Shown here piece by piece: positions 40,689 through 50,616 of a stretch of 54,291 bases of DNA; the first letter of the stretch is position 1; each line of letters opens with the position of its first letter. The stretch covers positions 1 through 54,291 of the forward strand of contig CANCBK010000005.1 in assembly GCA_947374315.1 (NCBI GenBank), written 5' to 3'. The notes beneath the pieces were generated by a model, which made no database searches, was not told the DNA's origin, and saw only the letters and a list, made by a program, of their open reading frames with translations. This stretch comes from Burkholderiaceae bacterium (GTDB lineage: Bacteria; Pseudomonadota; Gammaproteobacteria; Burkholderiales; Burkholderiaceae). The position numbers and the translations under genes were made by a program.

Positions 40689-41591
40689 TTAGCCTCTAAG
40701 CTTTTCTTTAAGGGCCGCCATTTGGTCTTGAGCAGCGACTTCGCCCGCCAAGATGGCTGCATTTCTGGACTTGAAGTCACCACTGCTCATTTGCTTGAGG
40801 TGCGGGGTGATCACAATGTCGGCACCCTTTAACTCATATTGGTTGATGCTTCGCTGCATGATGGAGATGGTTTGTTGCAAGATGCCAAAGGTGCCGCTAG
40901 CATCTTGATGCACGGGTTCGGAAGAGATATTCACGGCAATCACCAGGGTTGCCCCCATCTGCCTGGCATAGCTGACCGGAACGGGTGCGACCAAGCCGCC
41001 ATCAACATATTCTTTGCCACTAATCACGGCTGGTTGAAAGATGCCGGGAACACTGCAGGAGGCGCGCACTGCTAGACCCGTATTGCCGGATCTAAATAGA
41101 ATGCCTTTGCCCGATTGCAGCTCAGTAGCTACGATTCCGAGCGGAATGCGCATTTGTTCGATGGATTTATTTTGAACCTCTCGATTCACCATGTTTTGGA
41201 GGGCATCGCCTTTGATGAGGCCGCCAAACTTTCCGGCAAAAGGCAAACCCCAGTCGGCAATCGTCGCCTCATCCAAGTTCAAGGCAAGTCGGTTGAGGTC
41301 ATTTCCAGTGGCACCAGAGGCAAGGAGGGCCGCAATGACACTGCCGGCGCTACTGCCCACGACGATGTCAGGCCTAATGCCTTGTGCTTCAAGGGCTTTA
41401 ATAACGCCAATATGTGCAAAACCGCGGGCGGCACCGGCACCTAGGGCAAGGCCAATAACAGGCTTACGACTGCCCATCAGGGTGCATCCCGTGAGGCCAA
41501 AAGCTCCTAAACCAAGGCCAAAACCCAAAAAACGACGTCTTGTATGAAGCTCAAAAGGGGAAAGTGGTGTCGGGGCTTTAATTTCATGCAT
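40689..41591 (-). CDS. Patatin-like phospholipase, predicted Tat lipoprotein
   Basis: A 300-residue protein from the ATG at 41591. The N-terminus carries a twin-arginine motif (HTRRRFLGFG) and a lipobox LTGC with Cys at 36, so it is likely exported folded and lipid-anchored. The patatin domain shows GAGAARGFAHIGVI (oxyanion loop), GSSAG with the nucleophile Ser81, and the dyad Asp in YVDGGLVAPVPV. It probably hydrolyses membrane lipids or acts as a RssA-like protein at the envelope. It converges on the NlpC/P60 gene and diverges from scpB. Confidence 0.88.
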   Translation of the reverse strand: MHEIKAPTPLSPFELHTRRRFLGFGLGLGAFGLTGCTLMGSRKPVIGLALGAGAARGFAHIGVIKALEAQGIRPDIVVGSSAGSVIAALLASGATGNDLNRLALNLDEATIADWGLPFAGKFGGLIKGDALQNMVNREVQNKSIEQMRIPLGIVATELQSGKGILFRSGNTGLAVRASCSVPGIFQPAVISGKEYVDGGLVAPVPVSYARQMGATLVIAVNISSEPVHQDASGTFGILQQTISIMQRSINQYELKGADIVITPHLKQMSSGDFKSRNAAILAGEVAAQDQMAALKEKLRG

Positions 41592-41615
41592 GTGGCTATT
41601 GTATTGAGCCTCCCT

Positions 41616-41621
41616 TATAAT
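41616..41621 (+). promoter_or_regulatory. -10 element upstream of scpB
   Basis: A perfect TATAAT, about 160 bases before the scpB start. The best -35 candidates at the right spacing are poor. If used, it produces a long structured 5' leader. Confidence 0.5.
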
Positions 41622-41629
41622 GATCAAAC

Positions 41630-41717
41630 GGTGAACGAAAAGGACTTCGTTTCAGCGCGGGCAGCTCTCCCAAGAGGATTTTCGGAGATGAATTGCCCGT
41701 AGTAGCTAAAGAACACC
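41630..41717 (+). other. Predicted structured RNA leader of scpB
   Basis: A three-way-junction-like fold can be drawn: GGTG (41630-41633) with CACC (41714-41717); AACGAA (41634-41639) with TTCGTT (41646-41651); and CGGGCA (41658-41663) with TGCCCG (41694-41699) enclosing TCTCC (41666-41670) with GGAGA (41684-41688). All stems are perfect, but the outer one is short. Might be a riboswitch-like element, an sRNA, or chance; no family is recognised. Confidence 0.4.
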
Positions 41718-41753
41718 ACCAACCCATTACAGAAATACATTTTTTATAGCCTC

Positions 41754-41771
41754 ATCAGGTCATTGCCTGAT
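41754..41771 (+). other. Hairpin just upstream of the scpB start
   Basis: ATCAGG-TCATTG-CCTGAT ends 12 bases before the ATG at 41784, and no ribosome site is seen in between. It could affect scpB initiation. Confidence 0.4.
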
Positions 41772-41783
41772 AGCCCGAATTTT

Positions 41784-42539
41784 ATGGATGATCACAACAA
41801 ACGCGTCATTGAAACAGCCCTCTTGTGCGCGCAAGAGCCCCTTACCGTTGCTGATATCACGCGCTTATTTGCCGAAGACATCACTACTGCCGAGATTGAT
41901 GATGCCCTGTTAGAGCTTCAGAAGGCTTGGGAAGATAAGGGCATGGAGCTGGTACATATTGCAACAGGCTGGCGCTTTCAGAGTCGTTTAGCGATGCGCG
42001 AATACCTCGATCGCCTGACCCCTGAAAAACCACCAAAGTATTCCCGTGCGGTGATGGAAACCTTGGCGATTATTGCTTACCGTCAGCCAGTTACTCGTGG
42101 CGAGATCGAAGAAATTCGTGGTGTTGCCGTGAGTAGCAATGTCATGAAGCAGCTGGAGGATCGCGGTTGGGTTGAAGTGATTGGTCATAAAGAGACCATT
42201 GGTCGCCCGGGTTTATATGCCACGACTAAACAGTTTTTGGATGATTTGAGTCTTACGAATTTGCAAAGCTTGCCGATGCTTGAAGATGCCGCGCCGATGG
42301 CTGCAGCAGAGCAGTTAGGCCAGGCGGTAATGGAGTTTGATCCAAGTGCCACAGTAGAAACAGTAGTGATTGTTGAGGATGGGGTGACTATTGATGAAGA
42401 AGTTATCGATGAGGTCACCGACATCGTTGCCATTGAAGTAGTAGAAGAGATTGCTGAATTTGATGTTGAAGAAACATTGGAAGTATCAGTAGAAGAAGTT
42501 ACCCCAGAGTCTGAAGAAAAATCAGACGAACAAAAATAA
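41784..42539 (+). CDS. scpB: Segregation and condensation protein B
   Basis: ScpB joins ScpA and SMC to form the bacterial condensin. The start used is the ATG at 41784 ([14 protein letters not shown]); a TTG at 41763 would extend it but lies inside a hairpin. The protein has 251 residues: two winged-helix domains over the first ~165 residues ([59 protein letters not shown]), then an unusually acidic, repetitive tail rich in E, D, V and I (residues ~185-251). scpA is not in this window. It is followed 6 bases later by rluB. Confidence 0.92.
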   Translation: MDDHNKRVIETALLCAQEPLTVADITRLFAEDITTAEIDDALLELQKAWEDKGMELVHIATGWRFQSRLAMREYLDRLTPEKPPKYSRAVMETLAIIAYRQPVTRGEIEEIRGVAVSSNVMKQLEDRGWVEVIGHKETIGRPGLYATTKQFLDDLSLTNLQSLPMLEDAAPMAAAEQLGQAVMEFDPSATVETVVIVEDGVTIDEEVIDEVTDIVAIEVVEEIAEFDVEETLEVSVEEVTPESEEKSDEQK

Positions 42540-42545
42540 TTATTA

Positions 42546-44306
42546 ATGACAAGCTCCAACGAAAACGATTCAACTCCGATAAAACCAACATCGGATAATT
42601 CCTCTGGCTCTGAACCCGCCTCTAGTAGTGCTGATGGAGCCAAGGGTGAAGGGCGCGAGGGTGGGCAACGACGCCCGCGCCGTCAAGGTGCTGGTGCTAG
42701 CAAGCATCCTTTTAATAAGAAGCGCCCATTCAATAAAGATCGGCCACGCCGCGAAGGTGGTGATGCCAAAGGGCCACGTGAAGGCGGAGGTAACTCATCT
42801 TCTAAGTTAGCCCCAAATCCTGCAGAAAGTGATGCTTTATTTGCATCAGTGGTTTCTGGTGAATTTGATGCTGCTTTAGATGCGCCTGAAGCGATTGAGG
42901 TGAGAAATCCTGACGGTCTTAATGAGAATGAGATTTCTCATCAGACTGGTGCAGAGCGTCGCGCACAACGTGTGCGTCACGATGATGATGCGGATGTGCC
43001 TAGCGAAGATGAAATGAGTAGTTTGCAGTTTGCAAACATTGATGACTTGCCGCTGAGCTTGCGTGATGAAGTCTGGTCTGATCTAGATGGTTTAGATGAC
43101 GATGCGGATGATGAAGATACCGTGAAGTTGCATAAGGTATTGGCGGATGTGGGTATGGGTTCACGTCGCGATATGGAGGACTTAATTGTTCAGGGGCGCG
43201 TATCCGTCAATGGTCTGCCGGCTCACATTGGTCAACGTATTGGGCCAACCGATCAAGTTCGCATCAATGGCAAGCAAGTCCATCGCAAGATTCAGACGAA
43301 GCCACCACGCGTGATCATGTATCACAAGCCTTCAGGCGAAATTGTTAGTCAATCCGATCCAGAAGGTCGTCCGACTGTGTTTGACCGCCTACCAAAACCA
43401 CGTCAAGGACGTTGGATTGCCGTAGGGCGTTTGGACTTTAATACTGAAGGTCTATTGCTATTTACGACTTCAGGCGAGCTGGCTAATCGCTTGATGCATC
43501 CTCGTTACGGTGTTGAGCGTGAGTACGCTGTCCGTATCTTGGGTGAACTGAGCCAAGAAAACACCGCTCAATTAAAGAGCGGCATTACCTTAGATGACGG
43601 CCAAGCCAAATTCTTACGCCTTTCTATGGGCGGTGGTGACGGCGCGAACCGTTGGTACCATGTTGCTTTGACTGAAGGTCGTAACCGTGAGGTGCGCCGC
43701 ATGTTTGAAGCAGTTGGGCACACCGTTTCTCGTTTGATTCGTACGCGTTACGGCATTTTCTTGTTGCCCCCGCGCTTAAGACGGGGAAAATGGGAGGAGA
43801 TTGAGGCGGGTGGCATATATAACTTGATGAAGTTTGCGGGTTTGAAGATGCCTCAGCCACAAGATAAAGGTCGTAATCCCAACTCACAGGATCGTGACCG
43901 CCACTCCACTTCAAGTGGTGACTTTCAGCCAGATCCAATGCAAACCTCAGTTTCTTATTGGGGTTCACGGGATGCTTTAACTCAGGCCAGTGGACATGGT
44001 GCTCTAACCCATCAGGGTAGGGGCGGCAGACCTGCTGGTGGTGGTTCAGGTGAAGGGCGCGGTCCTTTCCGGGGTCGCACTCAAGCTGGTCGACCAGGCG
44101 CAGGCGGGCAAGGCGGGCAGGGCGGTGGGCAAGGTGGACAGGGTCAAAACCGCAATAAAGGCAAGAAAGTCCATCATGGGCAGTCTGCTTTCGTGACGGC
44201 AAGCCCTCAAACCCCAGGAAATGGACCTAAACGGAGCGCACCAAAAGGGCGCAAACCATTCAATAAAGGCCCTAGAAAACCTCGAAATCCTAGCGAAAGC
44301 TTCTGA
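42546..44306 (+). CDS. rluB: 23S rRNA pseudouridine synthase RluB with long tails
   Basis: RluB makes pseudouridine 2605 of 23S rRNA. The core spans about residues 193-440: an S4 RNA-binding domain ([22 protein letters not shown]) and the RsuA/RluB synthase domain with the catalytic Asp in [16 protein letters not shown] and [24 protein letters not shown]. At 586 residues it is about twice the E. coli length (291); the difference is an N-terminal ~190-residue stretch rich in R, K, G, P and D, and a C-terminal ~145-residue G/Q/R-rich stretch ([16 protein letters not shown]), both probably disordered RNA-binding tails, as common in betaproteobacteria. Confidence 0.93.
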   Translation: MTSSNENDSTPIKPTSDNSSGSEPASSSADGAKGEGREGGQRRPRRQGAGASKHPFNKKRPFNKDRPRREGGDAKGPREGGGNSSSKLAPNPAESDALFASVVSGEFDAALDAPEAIEVRNPDGLNENEISHQTGAERRAQRVRHDDDADVPSEDEMSSLQFANIDDLPLSLRDEVWSDLDGLDDDADDEDTVKLHKVLADVGMGSRRDMEDLIVQGRVSVNGLPAHIGQRIGPTDQVRINGKQVHRKIQTKPPRVIMYHKPSGEIVSQSDPEGRPTVFDRLPKPRQGRWIAVGRLDFNTEGLLLFTTSGELANRLMHPRYGVEREYAVRILGELSQENTAQLKSGITLDDGQAKFLRLSMGGGDGANRWYHVALTEGRNREVRRMFEAVGHTVSRLIRTRYGIFLLPPRLRRGKWEEIEAGGIYNLMKFAGLKMPQPQDKGRNPNSQDRDRHSTSSGDFQPDPMQTSVSYWGSRDALTQASGHGALTHQGRGGRPAGGGSGEGRGPFRGRTQAGRPGAGGQGGQGGGQGGQGQNRNKGKKVHHGQSAFVTASPQTPGNGPKRSAPKGRKPFNKGPRKPRNPSESF

Positions 44307-44308
44307 TT

Positions 44309-44339
44309 TTGATCAGTTTTCGTCTAAATCGGCTATAAT
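44309..44339 (+). promoter_or_regulatory. Promoter upstream of the rimP leader
   Basis: A perfect TATAAT (44334-44339) just after the rluB stop, with TTGATC (44309-44314) 19 bases upstream, a longer spacer than usual. The start would fall near 44346, ahead of the three hairpins. Confidence 0.6.
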
Positions 44340-44345
44340 TTTGGT

Positions 44346-44455
44346 CTTACAGCAGTTCGCTGCTGTTTTGAGTATTTACCGACTGATGTTGCGATCAACG
44401 TAAGTCGGCCTGTTCTGAATTTCGAGAATATGGGCTTCAAAGCCCATTTTTTTTT
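44346..44455 (+). ncRNA. Candidate structured RNA (sRNA or attenuator leader) before rimP
   Basis: About 110 bases from the predicted start to the terminator carry three consecutive hairpins: ACAGCAG-TTCG-CTGCTGT (44349-44366); CCGACT/AGTCGG (44379-44384 with 44403-44408) enclosing GTTG-CGAT-CAAC (44388-44399); and a terminator stem. The block is noncoding and bounded by a promoter and a terminator, so it could be a free small RNA or a leader that attenuates the rimP-nusA-infB operon. The RNA family is not recognised. Confidence 0.5.
44430..44455 (+). terminator. Strong intrinsic terminator upstream of rimP
   Basis: ATGGGCT-TCAA-AGCCCAT stem (44430-44436 with 44441-44447) running straight into nine T. 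It lies 124 bases after the rluB stop and 25 bases before the rimP start, so it either ends rluB transcription or attenuates the operon. Confidence 0.88.
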
Positions 44456-44479
44456 GCCGTTTTGGATTGAAGGGTTGTC

Positions 44480-44971
44480 GTGAAAGATCAGCGGATTATT
44501 TCTGCAGAGGTAGAAAACTTAGGGTACACGCTAGTAGATATCGAGCGTGAAGCCGGAGGTTTGCTGCGTGTCACGATTGAAAACCCAGACTACGAGCGTT
44601 TGATTAATGTCCAGGATTGCGAAAAGGTAAGTCACCAGCTGAGCTACACATTGCCAGTGGAAAACATTCCTTTTGAGCGTTTAGAGATCTCTTCTCCTGG
44701 CTTGGATCGCCCAGTTAAATCAGCGGCTGATTACGAGCGCTTTTCCGGAATGGAAGTGGATTTGAAGTTGCGTGTTGCCGCTGGCGACCGTAAGAAGTTT
44801 CGTGGTGTGTTGCAAGGTTTGCTGAGTGGTGAGTTGGACTCGCCTGATGCGAAATTTGGTTTGTTGTTTGAGGGTGCCGATGGCACCGAGTCTCAATTGG
44901 AGTTTTCTTTAGCCGAGGTCGATAAGACTCGGTTGGTCCCTGTTATTGATTTCAAAGGAAGAAAGTCATGA
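44480..44971 (+). CDS. rimP: Ribosome maturation factor RimP
   Basis: RimP binds free 30S subunits and helps late assembly. The 163-residue protein has the normal length; [27 protein letters not shown] and the [41 protein letters not shown] block are diagnostic. The start is GTG with GAAGGG five bases upstream, and the end overlaps nusA by ATGA. First gene of the rimP-nusA-infB-rbfA-truB operon. Confidence 0.95.
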   Translation: MKDQRIISAEVENLGYTLVDIEREAGGLLRVTIENPDYERLINVQDCEKVSHQLSYTLPVENIPFERLEISSPGLDRPVKSAADYERFSGMEVDLKLRVAAGDRKKFRGVLQGLLSGELDSPDAKFGLLFEGADGTESQLEFSLAEVDKTRLVPVIDFKGRKS

Positions 44972-46449
44972 GCCGAGAAGTTCTCATGTTGGCAGACGCT
45001 TTAGCGCGTGAAAAGAACGTAGATCAAGCGATTGTGTTTGAGGCGCTAGAAATGGCGTTGGCATCAGCCACTAAGAAGCGTTATCCGACAGAAGATGTGG
45101 ATATTCGTGTATCAATTGATCGCGAATCTGGTGAATACGAAACCTTCCGTCGTTGGTTGGTTGTTCCTGATGAAGCGGGCCTCCAAGAGCCGGATAAAGA
45201 AATTCTTCATTTTGAAGCCCTAGAGCAATTTCCAGATATGGAAGTTGGCGAATACATTGAAGAGCAGATCGAATCTTTAGCTTTTGGCCGTATTGGCGCT
45301 CAAGCAGCTAAGCAAGTCATCTTGCAGCGTATTCGTGATGCTGAGCGTGAGCAGATCTTGAATGACTACCTTGAGCGTGGCGAAAAAGTCATGACCGGTA
45401 CCGTCAAGCGTGCTGATAAGAATGGCTTGATTATTGAATCTGGACGTGTTGAAGCCTTGCTCCGTCGCGATCAAATGATTCCTAAAGAGAACCTCCGTTC
45501 CGGTGACCGTGTTCGCGCTTACATTCTGAAGGTAGATCGTGAAGCGCGTGGCCCACAGATTGAACTCTCACGTACTTGCCCAGACTTCTTGATCAAGTTG
45601 TTTGAGAACGAAGTTCCAGAGATGGAGCAGGGATTGTTAGAGATTAAGGGGGCAGCGCGCGACCCTGGTATTCGTGCAAAGATTGCTGTCATTACTTATG
45701 ACAAACGGATCGATCCAATTGGTACTTGCGTTGGCGTTCGTGGCACACGCGTTACAGCAGTGCGTAACGAAGTGGCTGGCGAAGCGGTAGATATCGTGTT
45801 GTGGTCTGAAGATCCGGCGCAGTTTGTGATTGGGGCATTAGCTCCAGCACAAGTGTCATCTATCGTGGTTGATGAAGAGCGTCATGCAATGGATGTAGTA
45901 GTGGATGAAGAGAACTTGGCAATTGCCATTGGCCGTAGCGGACAGAATGTTCGCTTGGCAAGTGAATTGACTGGTTGGCAGATCAACATCATGACTCCAG
46001 AAGAGTCCGCCGAGAAAACTGAAAAAGAAGTTTCTTCCGTACGCCAATTATTCATGGATAAATTGGACGTTGACCAGGAAGTTGCTGACATCTTGATTGA
46101 AGAGGGTTTCAATACATTAGAAGAGGTTGCATATGTACCCCTTTCTGAAATGTTGGAAATCGATTCCTTTGATGAAGACACGGTAAATGAATTGCGTACT
46201 CGTGCGCGTGACTCTTTGTTGACTATGGAATTGGCCAAAGAAGAGCGCGTTGGCGAAGTCTCACAAGATTTACGTTCCTTAGAGGGAATGACAACTGAGT
46301 TGATTGCTAAGCTTGCTGACAATCAAGTTCATACCCGTGACGACTTGGCTGAACTGGCTGTTGATGAGCTGGTTGAGGCGACACAAATTGACGAAGAAAC
46401 CGCGAAAACGCTCATCATGAAAGCGCGCGAACATTGGTTTACTTCATGA
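44968..46449 (+). CDS. nusA: Transcription termination/antitermination protein NusA
   Basis: NusA binds RNA polymerase and modulates pausing, termination and antitermination. At 493 residues it matches E. coli (495): N-terminal RNAP-binding domain, S1 domain ([33 protein letters not shown]), two KH domains ([33 protein letters not shown]), and two acidic C-terminal helix-hairpin-helix repeats ([27 protein letters not shown]). In the operon it couples expression with ribosome assembly and initiation factors; E. coli NusA autoregulates the leader of this operon, which is of interest given the hairpins upstream of rimP. Confidence 0.97.
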   Translation: MSREVLMLADALAREKNVDQAIVFEALEMALASATKKRYPTEDVDIRVSIDRESGEYETFRRWLVVPDEAGLQEPDKEILHFEALEQFPDMEVGEYIEEQIESLAFGRIGAQAAKQVILQRIRDAEREQILNDYLERGEKVMTGTVKRADKNGLIIESGRVEALLRRDQMIPKENLRSGDRVRAYILKVDREARGPQIELSRTCPDFLIKLFENEVPEMEQGLLEIKGAARDPGIRAKIAVITYDKRIDPIGTCVGVRGTRVTAVRNEVAGEAVDIVLWSEDPAQFVIGALAPAQVSSIVVDEERHAMDVVVDEENLAIAIGRSGQNVRLASELTGWQINIMTPEESAEKTEKEVSSVRQLFMDKLDVDQEVADILIEEGFNTLEEVAYVPLSEMLEIDSFDEDTVNELRTRARDSLLTMELAKEERVGEVSQDLRSLEGMTTELIAKLADNQVHTRDDLAELAVDELVEATQIDEETAKTLIMKAREHWFTS

Positions 46450-46462
46450 GAGGAAGTAATAC

Positions 46463-49261
46463 ATGGCAACAACAGTAAAAGTACTCGCTAAAGAATTAAA
46501 ACGTACCGCGCCAGATTTATTGGAGCAGTTGAAGTCTGCTGGTATCGAAAAAAGTTCTGAGGACGACAGCATTACCGAAAAGGACAAGACTGTCCTGCTT
46601 GAGCATTTGCAAAAAGCGCATGGCAATGCTGATGCGGGTAATCGTAAAAAGATTACCTTGATTAAGCGTGAGAACTCTGAGATTCGTCAGGCAGATTCTG
46701 CTGGGCGCACTCGCACAGTTCAGGTTGAGGTTCGCAAAAAGCGTGTGCTGGTAAAGCGTGGTGATGAGGCTGCTGAAGCGCCGGAAGTAGAAGTAGCTCC
46801 AGCAATAGCGGCTGCCCCTGCAACTCCTGCGAAGTCTATTCTTTCCGCTGAAGAGCTGGAAAAGCGCGCTGCTGAAGCCACTCGCCAAGCGGAATTACTT
46901 GCTCGTCAAGAAGCTGAAATGAAAGCGGCGGAAGATGCTCGCCAAAAAGAAGCTGCAGCTGTAGCTGCGGCAATTCCAGTGGAGCCGGCACCTCAAAAAG
47001 AAGTCAAGTCAGTTGATGAGGCATCTGCTGCTGTAGAAGTGGCGGCAAAAGCGGTTGAGAAAAAAGCTCAAGCTGACAAGGCTGCGAAAGAGTTGGCTGA
47101 TGCCAATAAAGCGCAGTTAGCAGATATTACGAAGCGTCGTGCCGCTGCTGAAGCAGAGGCATTGGCTATTCGTGACATGATGAGTGCTCCAGCACGTGTT
47201 CTTAAGGCGCCAAGTGAAATTGCTGCCGAAGAAGCGAAAAAGGGCACATTACATAAGCCTGCAAAAGTGGAGGGTGCTGACGACAAGAAGAAGGCCCCAG
47301 CCAAAGTTGGCGGCAAAACAATTAAGTCTGCTGAAACATCCTCTACCTGGAAAGAAGAGGGTGCCAAGAAAGCGGGCGCACTCAAAACTCGTGGAGATAG
47401 TTCTGGTGGTGTAGGTGGCTGGCGTTCAGGCGGCGGCAGAAGAAAGCAACGTCAAATTGCTGAAGCTAACGTCGATACCAATTTCCAGGTGCCAACAGAA
47501 GCCATCGTGCGCGATGTGAATGTTCCAGAAACCATTACTGTTGCAGAGCTCGCCCATGCAATGGCCGTGAAGAGCGCGGAAGTGATCAAGCTCTTGATGG
47601 GCATGGGTCAGATGGTGACGACCAACCAAATCTTAGATCAAGATACTGCGATGATCATCGTGGAAGAAATGGGCCATAAAGCCCATGCTGCCAAGTTGGA
47701 CGATCCGGATTTAGATCTGGGTACCGCTGGTCACGATGCCGAATTGTTGCCACGCCCACCAGTAGTAACGGTAATGGGTCACGTCGATCACGGTAAAACC
47801 TCTTTGCTCGATAAGATTCGTGCGGCAAAAGTAGCTACCGGCGAAGCTGGTGGTATTACCCAGCATATCGGCGCGTACCATGTAGAAACGCCACGCGGCA
47901 TGATTACCTTCCTCGATACCCCGGGTCACGAAGCCTTTACGGCAATGCGTGCTCGTGGTGCTAAGGCGACGGATATCGTGATCTTGGTAGTCGCTGCGGA
48001 TGACGGCGTAATGCCGCAAACAAAAGAGGCGATTCACCATGCGGTAGCGGGTGGCGTACCTATTGTTGTGGCCATTAACAAAATCGATAAGCCGGATGCA
48101 AATCCAGAGCGCGTTAAGACAGAGTTGGTTGCTGAGCAGGTTGTTCCTGAGGAATACGGTGGCGATGTGCCATTTATTACGGTATCCGCAAAAACTGGTG
48201 AAGGTATTGATGCTTTGCTCGAGAACGTTCTCTTGCAAGCGGAAATTCTGGAGCTTAGAGCGCCTAAGGATGCGCCGGCACAAGGTCTTGTCATTGAGGC
48301 TCGCCTGGATAAGGGTCGCGGTCCTGTGGCAACTGTTCTTGTTCAATCCGGCACGCTCAAGCGTGGCGATATGTTGTTGGCTGGTTCAACCTATGGTCGC
48401 GTTCGCGCGATGTTGGATGAAAACGGTAAGCCATGTAATGAGGCTGGCCCATCTATTCCAGTAGAGATCCAAGGTTTATCCGAAGTTCCTGCGGCTGGTG
48501 AGTCTGTTCAAGTGGTTCCTGATGAGCGTAAAGCTCGTGAGATTGCTCTCTTCCGTCAAGGCAAGTTCCGCGATGTGAAGTTGGCCAAGCAGCAGGCATT
48601 CAAGCTTGAAACCATGATGGAAAACATGGAAGAGGGCGCAGTGGAGGCGAAGTTGTTGCCGCTCATCATTAAGGCCGATGTACAAGGTTCTCAAGAAGCG
48701 CTATCGCAGTCACTGCAAAAGCTTTCCACTGCAGAGGTGAAGGTGCAAATCGTTCACGCAGCAGTGGGCGGCATTACTGAAACTGACGTGAACTTAGCGG
48801 TTGCTTCTAAGGCGGTCATTATTGGCTTTAACTCTCGTGCAGACGGTGCCGCGCGTAAGCTAGCCGAAAACAATGGTGTTGATATTCGCTATCACAACAT
48901 TATTTATGACGCAGTTGATGAAGTGAAGGCAGCCTTAAGTGGTATGTTGACGCCAGATAAGAAAGAAGAAATCACCGGTATGGTGGAGATTCGTCAAGTC
49001 TTCTTGGTATCTAAAATTGGCGCAATTGCTGGTTGCTTGGTACTCGATGGTGTTGTTAAACGTAACTCTAGTGTTCGTCTCTTGCGTGACAACGTCGTTA
49101 TCTGGACTGGTGAATTGGATTCTCTCAAGCGCTTTAAAGATGACGCAAAAGAAGTTCGCGCCGGTGTTGAGTGTGGTCTGTCATTAAAAGGCTATAACGA
49201 TATCAAAGAAGGTGATCAGCTCGAAGCCTTTGAAGTTACCGAAGTTGCTAGAACACTCTAA
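46463..49261 (+). CDS. infB: Translation initiation factor IF-2
   Basis: IF-2 is the GTPase that brings fMet-tRNA to the 30S subunit. The protein has 932 residues. An IF2 N-terminal domain ([24 protein letters not shown]) is followed by a long Ala/Lys/Glu-rich segment (~100-300), a second N domain, and the G domain with [15 protein letters not shown] near 439, [11 protein letters not shown], and NKIDKPDA. Domains II-IV complete it. The ribosome site is GAGGAAG. Internal starts, used in E. coli for IF2-beta, are not evident. Confidence 0.97.
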   Translation: MATTVKVLAKELKRTAPDLLEQLKSAGIEKSSEDDSITEKDKTVLLEHLQKAHGNADAGNRKKITLIKRENSEIRQADSAGRTRTVQVEVRKKRVLVKRGDEAAEAPEVEVAPAIAAAPATPAKSILSAEELEKRAAEATRQAELLARQEAEMKAAEDARQKEAAAVAAAIPVEPAPQKEVKSVDEASAAVEVAAKAVEKKAQADKAAKELADANKAQLADITKRRAAAEAEALAIRDMMSAPARVLKAPSEIAAEEAKKGTLHKPAKVEGADDKKKAPAKVGGKTIKSAETSSTWKEEGAKKAGALKTRGDSSGGVGGWRSGGGRRKQRQIAEANVDTNFQVPTEAIVRDVNVPETITVAELAHAMAVKSAEVIKLLMGMGQMVTTNQILDQDTAMIIVEEMGHKAHAAKLDDPDLDLGTAGHDAELLPRPPVVTVMGHVDHGKTSLLDKIRAAKVATGEAGGITQHIGAYHVETPRGMITFLDTPGHEAFTAMRARGAKATDIVILVVAADDGVMPQTKEAIHHAVAGGVPIVVAINKIDKPDANPERVKTELVAEQVVPEEYGGDVPFITVSAKTGEGIDALLENVLLQAEILELRAPKDAPAQGLVIEARLDKGRGPVATVLVQSGTLKRGDMLLAGSTYGRVRAMLDENGKPCNEAGPSIPVEIQGLSEVPAAGESVQVVPDERKAREIALFRQGKFRDVKLAKQQAFKLETMMENMEEGAVEAKLLPLIIKADVQGSQEALSQSLQKLSTAEVKVQIVHAAVGGITETDVNLAVASKAVIIGFNSRADGAARKLAENNGVDIRYHNIIYDAVDEVKAALSGMLTPDKKEEITGMVEIRQVFLVSKIGAIAGCLVLDGVVKRNSSVRLLRDNVVIWTGELDSLKRFKDDAKEVRAGVECGLSLKGYNDIKEGDQLEAFEVTEVARTL

Positions 49262-49275
49262 GAGTTACACAGTCA

Positions 49276-49644
49276 ATGCATAAAACTAGTCCACATCGTA
49301 ACCAGCGTCTCGCCGATCAAATTCAGCGAGACCTGGCCGAACTGATACCTCGTGAATTGCGTAGCCCAAGTTTGGGTTTGATTACTTTGCAAAGTATTGA
49401 ACTCACACCGGATTTGGCTCATGCGAAAGTGTTCTTTACCGTCTTGGGTGCTGAACCTGAGGTTGCATTGAAGGCGCTTCAGGATAAGGCAGGCTATTTA
49501 CATTCCTTGTTATTTAAGCGCTTGCATATTCATACTGTGCCAACCTTGCATTTCCACTACGACAGTTCTGTTGAGCACGGCATCGAAATGTCCCGCTTAA
49601 TTGATGAAGCGGTGGATAGTGACCGTAAAGACGAGAACGCGTAA
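49276..49644 (+). CDS. rbfA: Ribosome-binding factor A
   Basis: RbfA is a KH-like factor needed for 16S rRNA maturation and cold growth. This 122-residue protein has [47 protein letters not shown] and the terminal [31 protein letters not shown], both standard for the family. It lies 15 bases after infB and 6 before truB. Confidence 0.95.
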   Translation: MHKTSPHRNQRLADQIQRDLAELIPRELRSPSLGLITLQSIELTPDLAHAKVFFTVLGAEPEVALKALQDKAGYLHSLLFKRLHIHTVPTLHFHYDSSVEHGIEMSRLIDEAVDSDRKDENA

Positions 49645-49649
49645 TCACC

Positions 49650-50561
49650 ATGTCTGTACGCATCGATGGCGTTGTCTTGCTTGATAAACCTGCTGGAATG
49701 AGCTCGCAAGGTGCGGTGACTGCCGTCAAGCGCGCTTTCAATGCAGAAAAAGCAGGGCATACCGGTACTTTGGATCCAATGGCTACTGGCTTGCTACCGA
49801 TTTGTTTGGGTGAGGCTACAAAATATTCACAGGATTTACTTGAGGCGGATAAAACTTATATTGCTCAAGTGAAGTTTGGTCAGCGTACTGATACTGGTGA
49901 TGCTGAAGGTCAAATTATTGAAGAGTTACCGTTACCTATATTTGCCGATGAAGCTGCGCTGAAGCTAGCTCTCGAGGCTTTATTACCAGCCTTTACCGGC
50001 CCCATTAGCCAGGTTCCACCAATGTACTCAGCGCTCAAGCGCGATGGCAAACCTTTGTATGAGTATGCGCGTGCAGGTGTTGAGTTAGAGCGTGCCCCGC
50101 GTGACATTACAATCCACGCCATTCGCTGGACTAATATCAAGTGGCCCGAAGCGACCTTAGAGGTGAGCTGTAGCAAGGGCACTTACATCCGTGTTTTGGC
50201 GGAAGATATTGGTAAGGATTTAGGCTGTGGTGCGCATTTGGTCGGCTTGCGCCGCACTGAGGTCGGTCACCTGACTTTGGATCAGTCATTTGCACTGGAA
50301 AGTATTCAACAAGGTTTGCAGGATAGCTCTAGTTACATCCTGCCAGTCGATGCACTACTGCAAACATTGCCACACTTAACAGTGGATGAGCAGCAAGCAA
50401 AACGTTTGGAGATGGGTCAAAGAGTCCCACTCAATGTGCCTTCGATAGAGGCGCTCGTCCGCATTTATCGCGCAACAGCCGCACCACATAACTTTATTGG
50501 TACTGGAGATTGGCGCTCTGGGGTTTTACACCCTAAGCGTTTGATTTCTTCAGCACATTAA
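49650..50561 (+). CDS. truB: tRNA pseudouridine-55 synthase
   Basis: TruB makes pseudouridine 55 in the T-loop of tRNAs. The 303-residue protein has GVVLLDKPAGMSSQGAVTAVK, the catalytic Asp in KAGHTGTLDPMATGLLPICLGEATK (about D44), and the PPMYSALKRDGKPLYEYARAG and CSKGTYIRVLAEDIG motifs. A short C-terminal domain follows. Probable last gene of the rimP operon; typA starts 55 bases later, so it may have its own promoter. Confidence 0.96.
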   Translation: MSVRIDGVVLLDKPAGMSSQGAVTAVKRAFNAEKAGHTGTLDPMATGLLPICLGEATKYSQDLLEADKTYIAQVKFGQRTDTGDAEGQIIEELPLPIFADEAALKLALEALLPAFTGPISQVPPMYSALKRDGKPLYEYARAGVELERAPRDITIHAIRWTNIKWPEATLEVSCSKGTYIRVLAEDIGKDLGCGAHLVGLRRTEVGHLTLDQSFALESIQQGLQDSSSYILPVDALLQTLPHLTVDEQQAKRLEMGQRVPLNVPSIEALVRIYRATAAPHNFIGTGDWRSGVLHPKRLISSAH

Positions 50562-50616
50562 CTACGAATACTGAAAACCCTTTTTAACCTTTTACTTATA
50601 ACTTTAGAAGCTTCAC

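Noticed and set aside
43624..44202. 192-codon minus-strand open frame
   Set aside because: Antisense to rluB, composed of the reverse of its low-complexity tail.
47711..48346. 211-codon minus-strand open frame
   Set aside because: Antisense to the GTPase domain of infB; no recognisable protein features.
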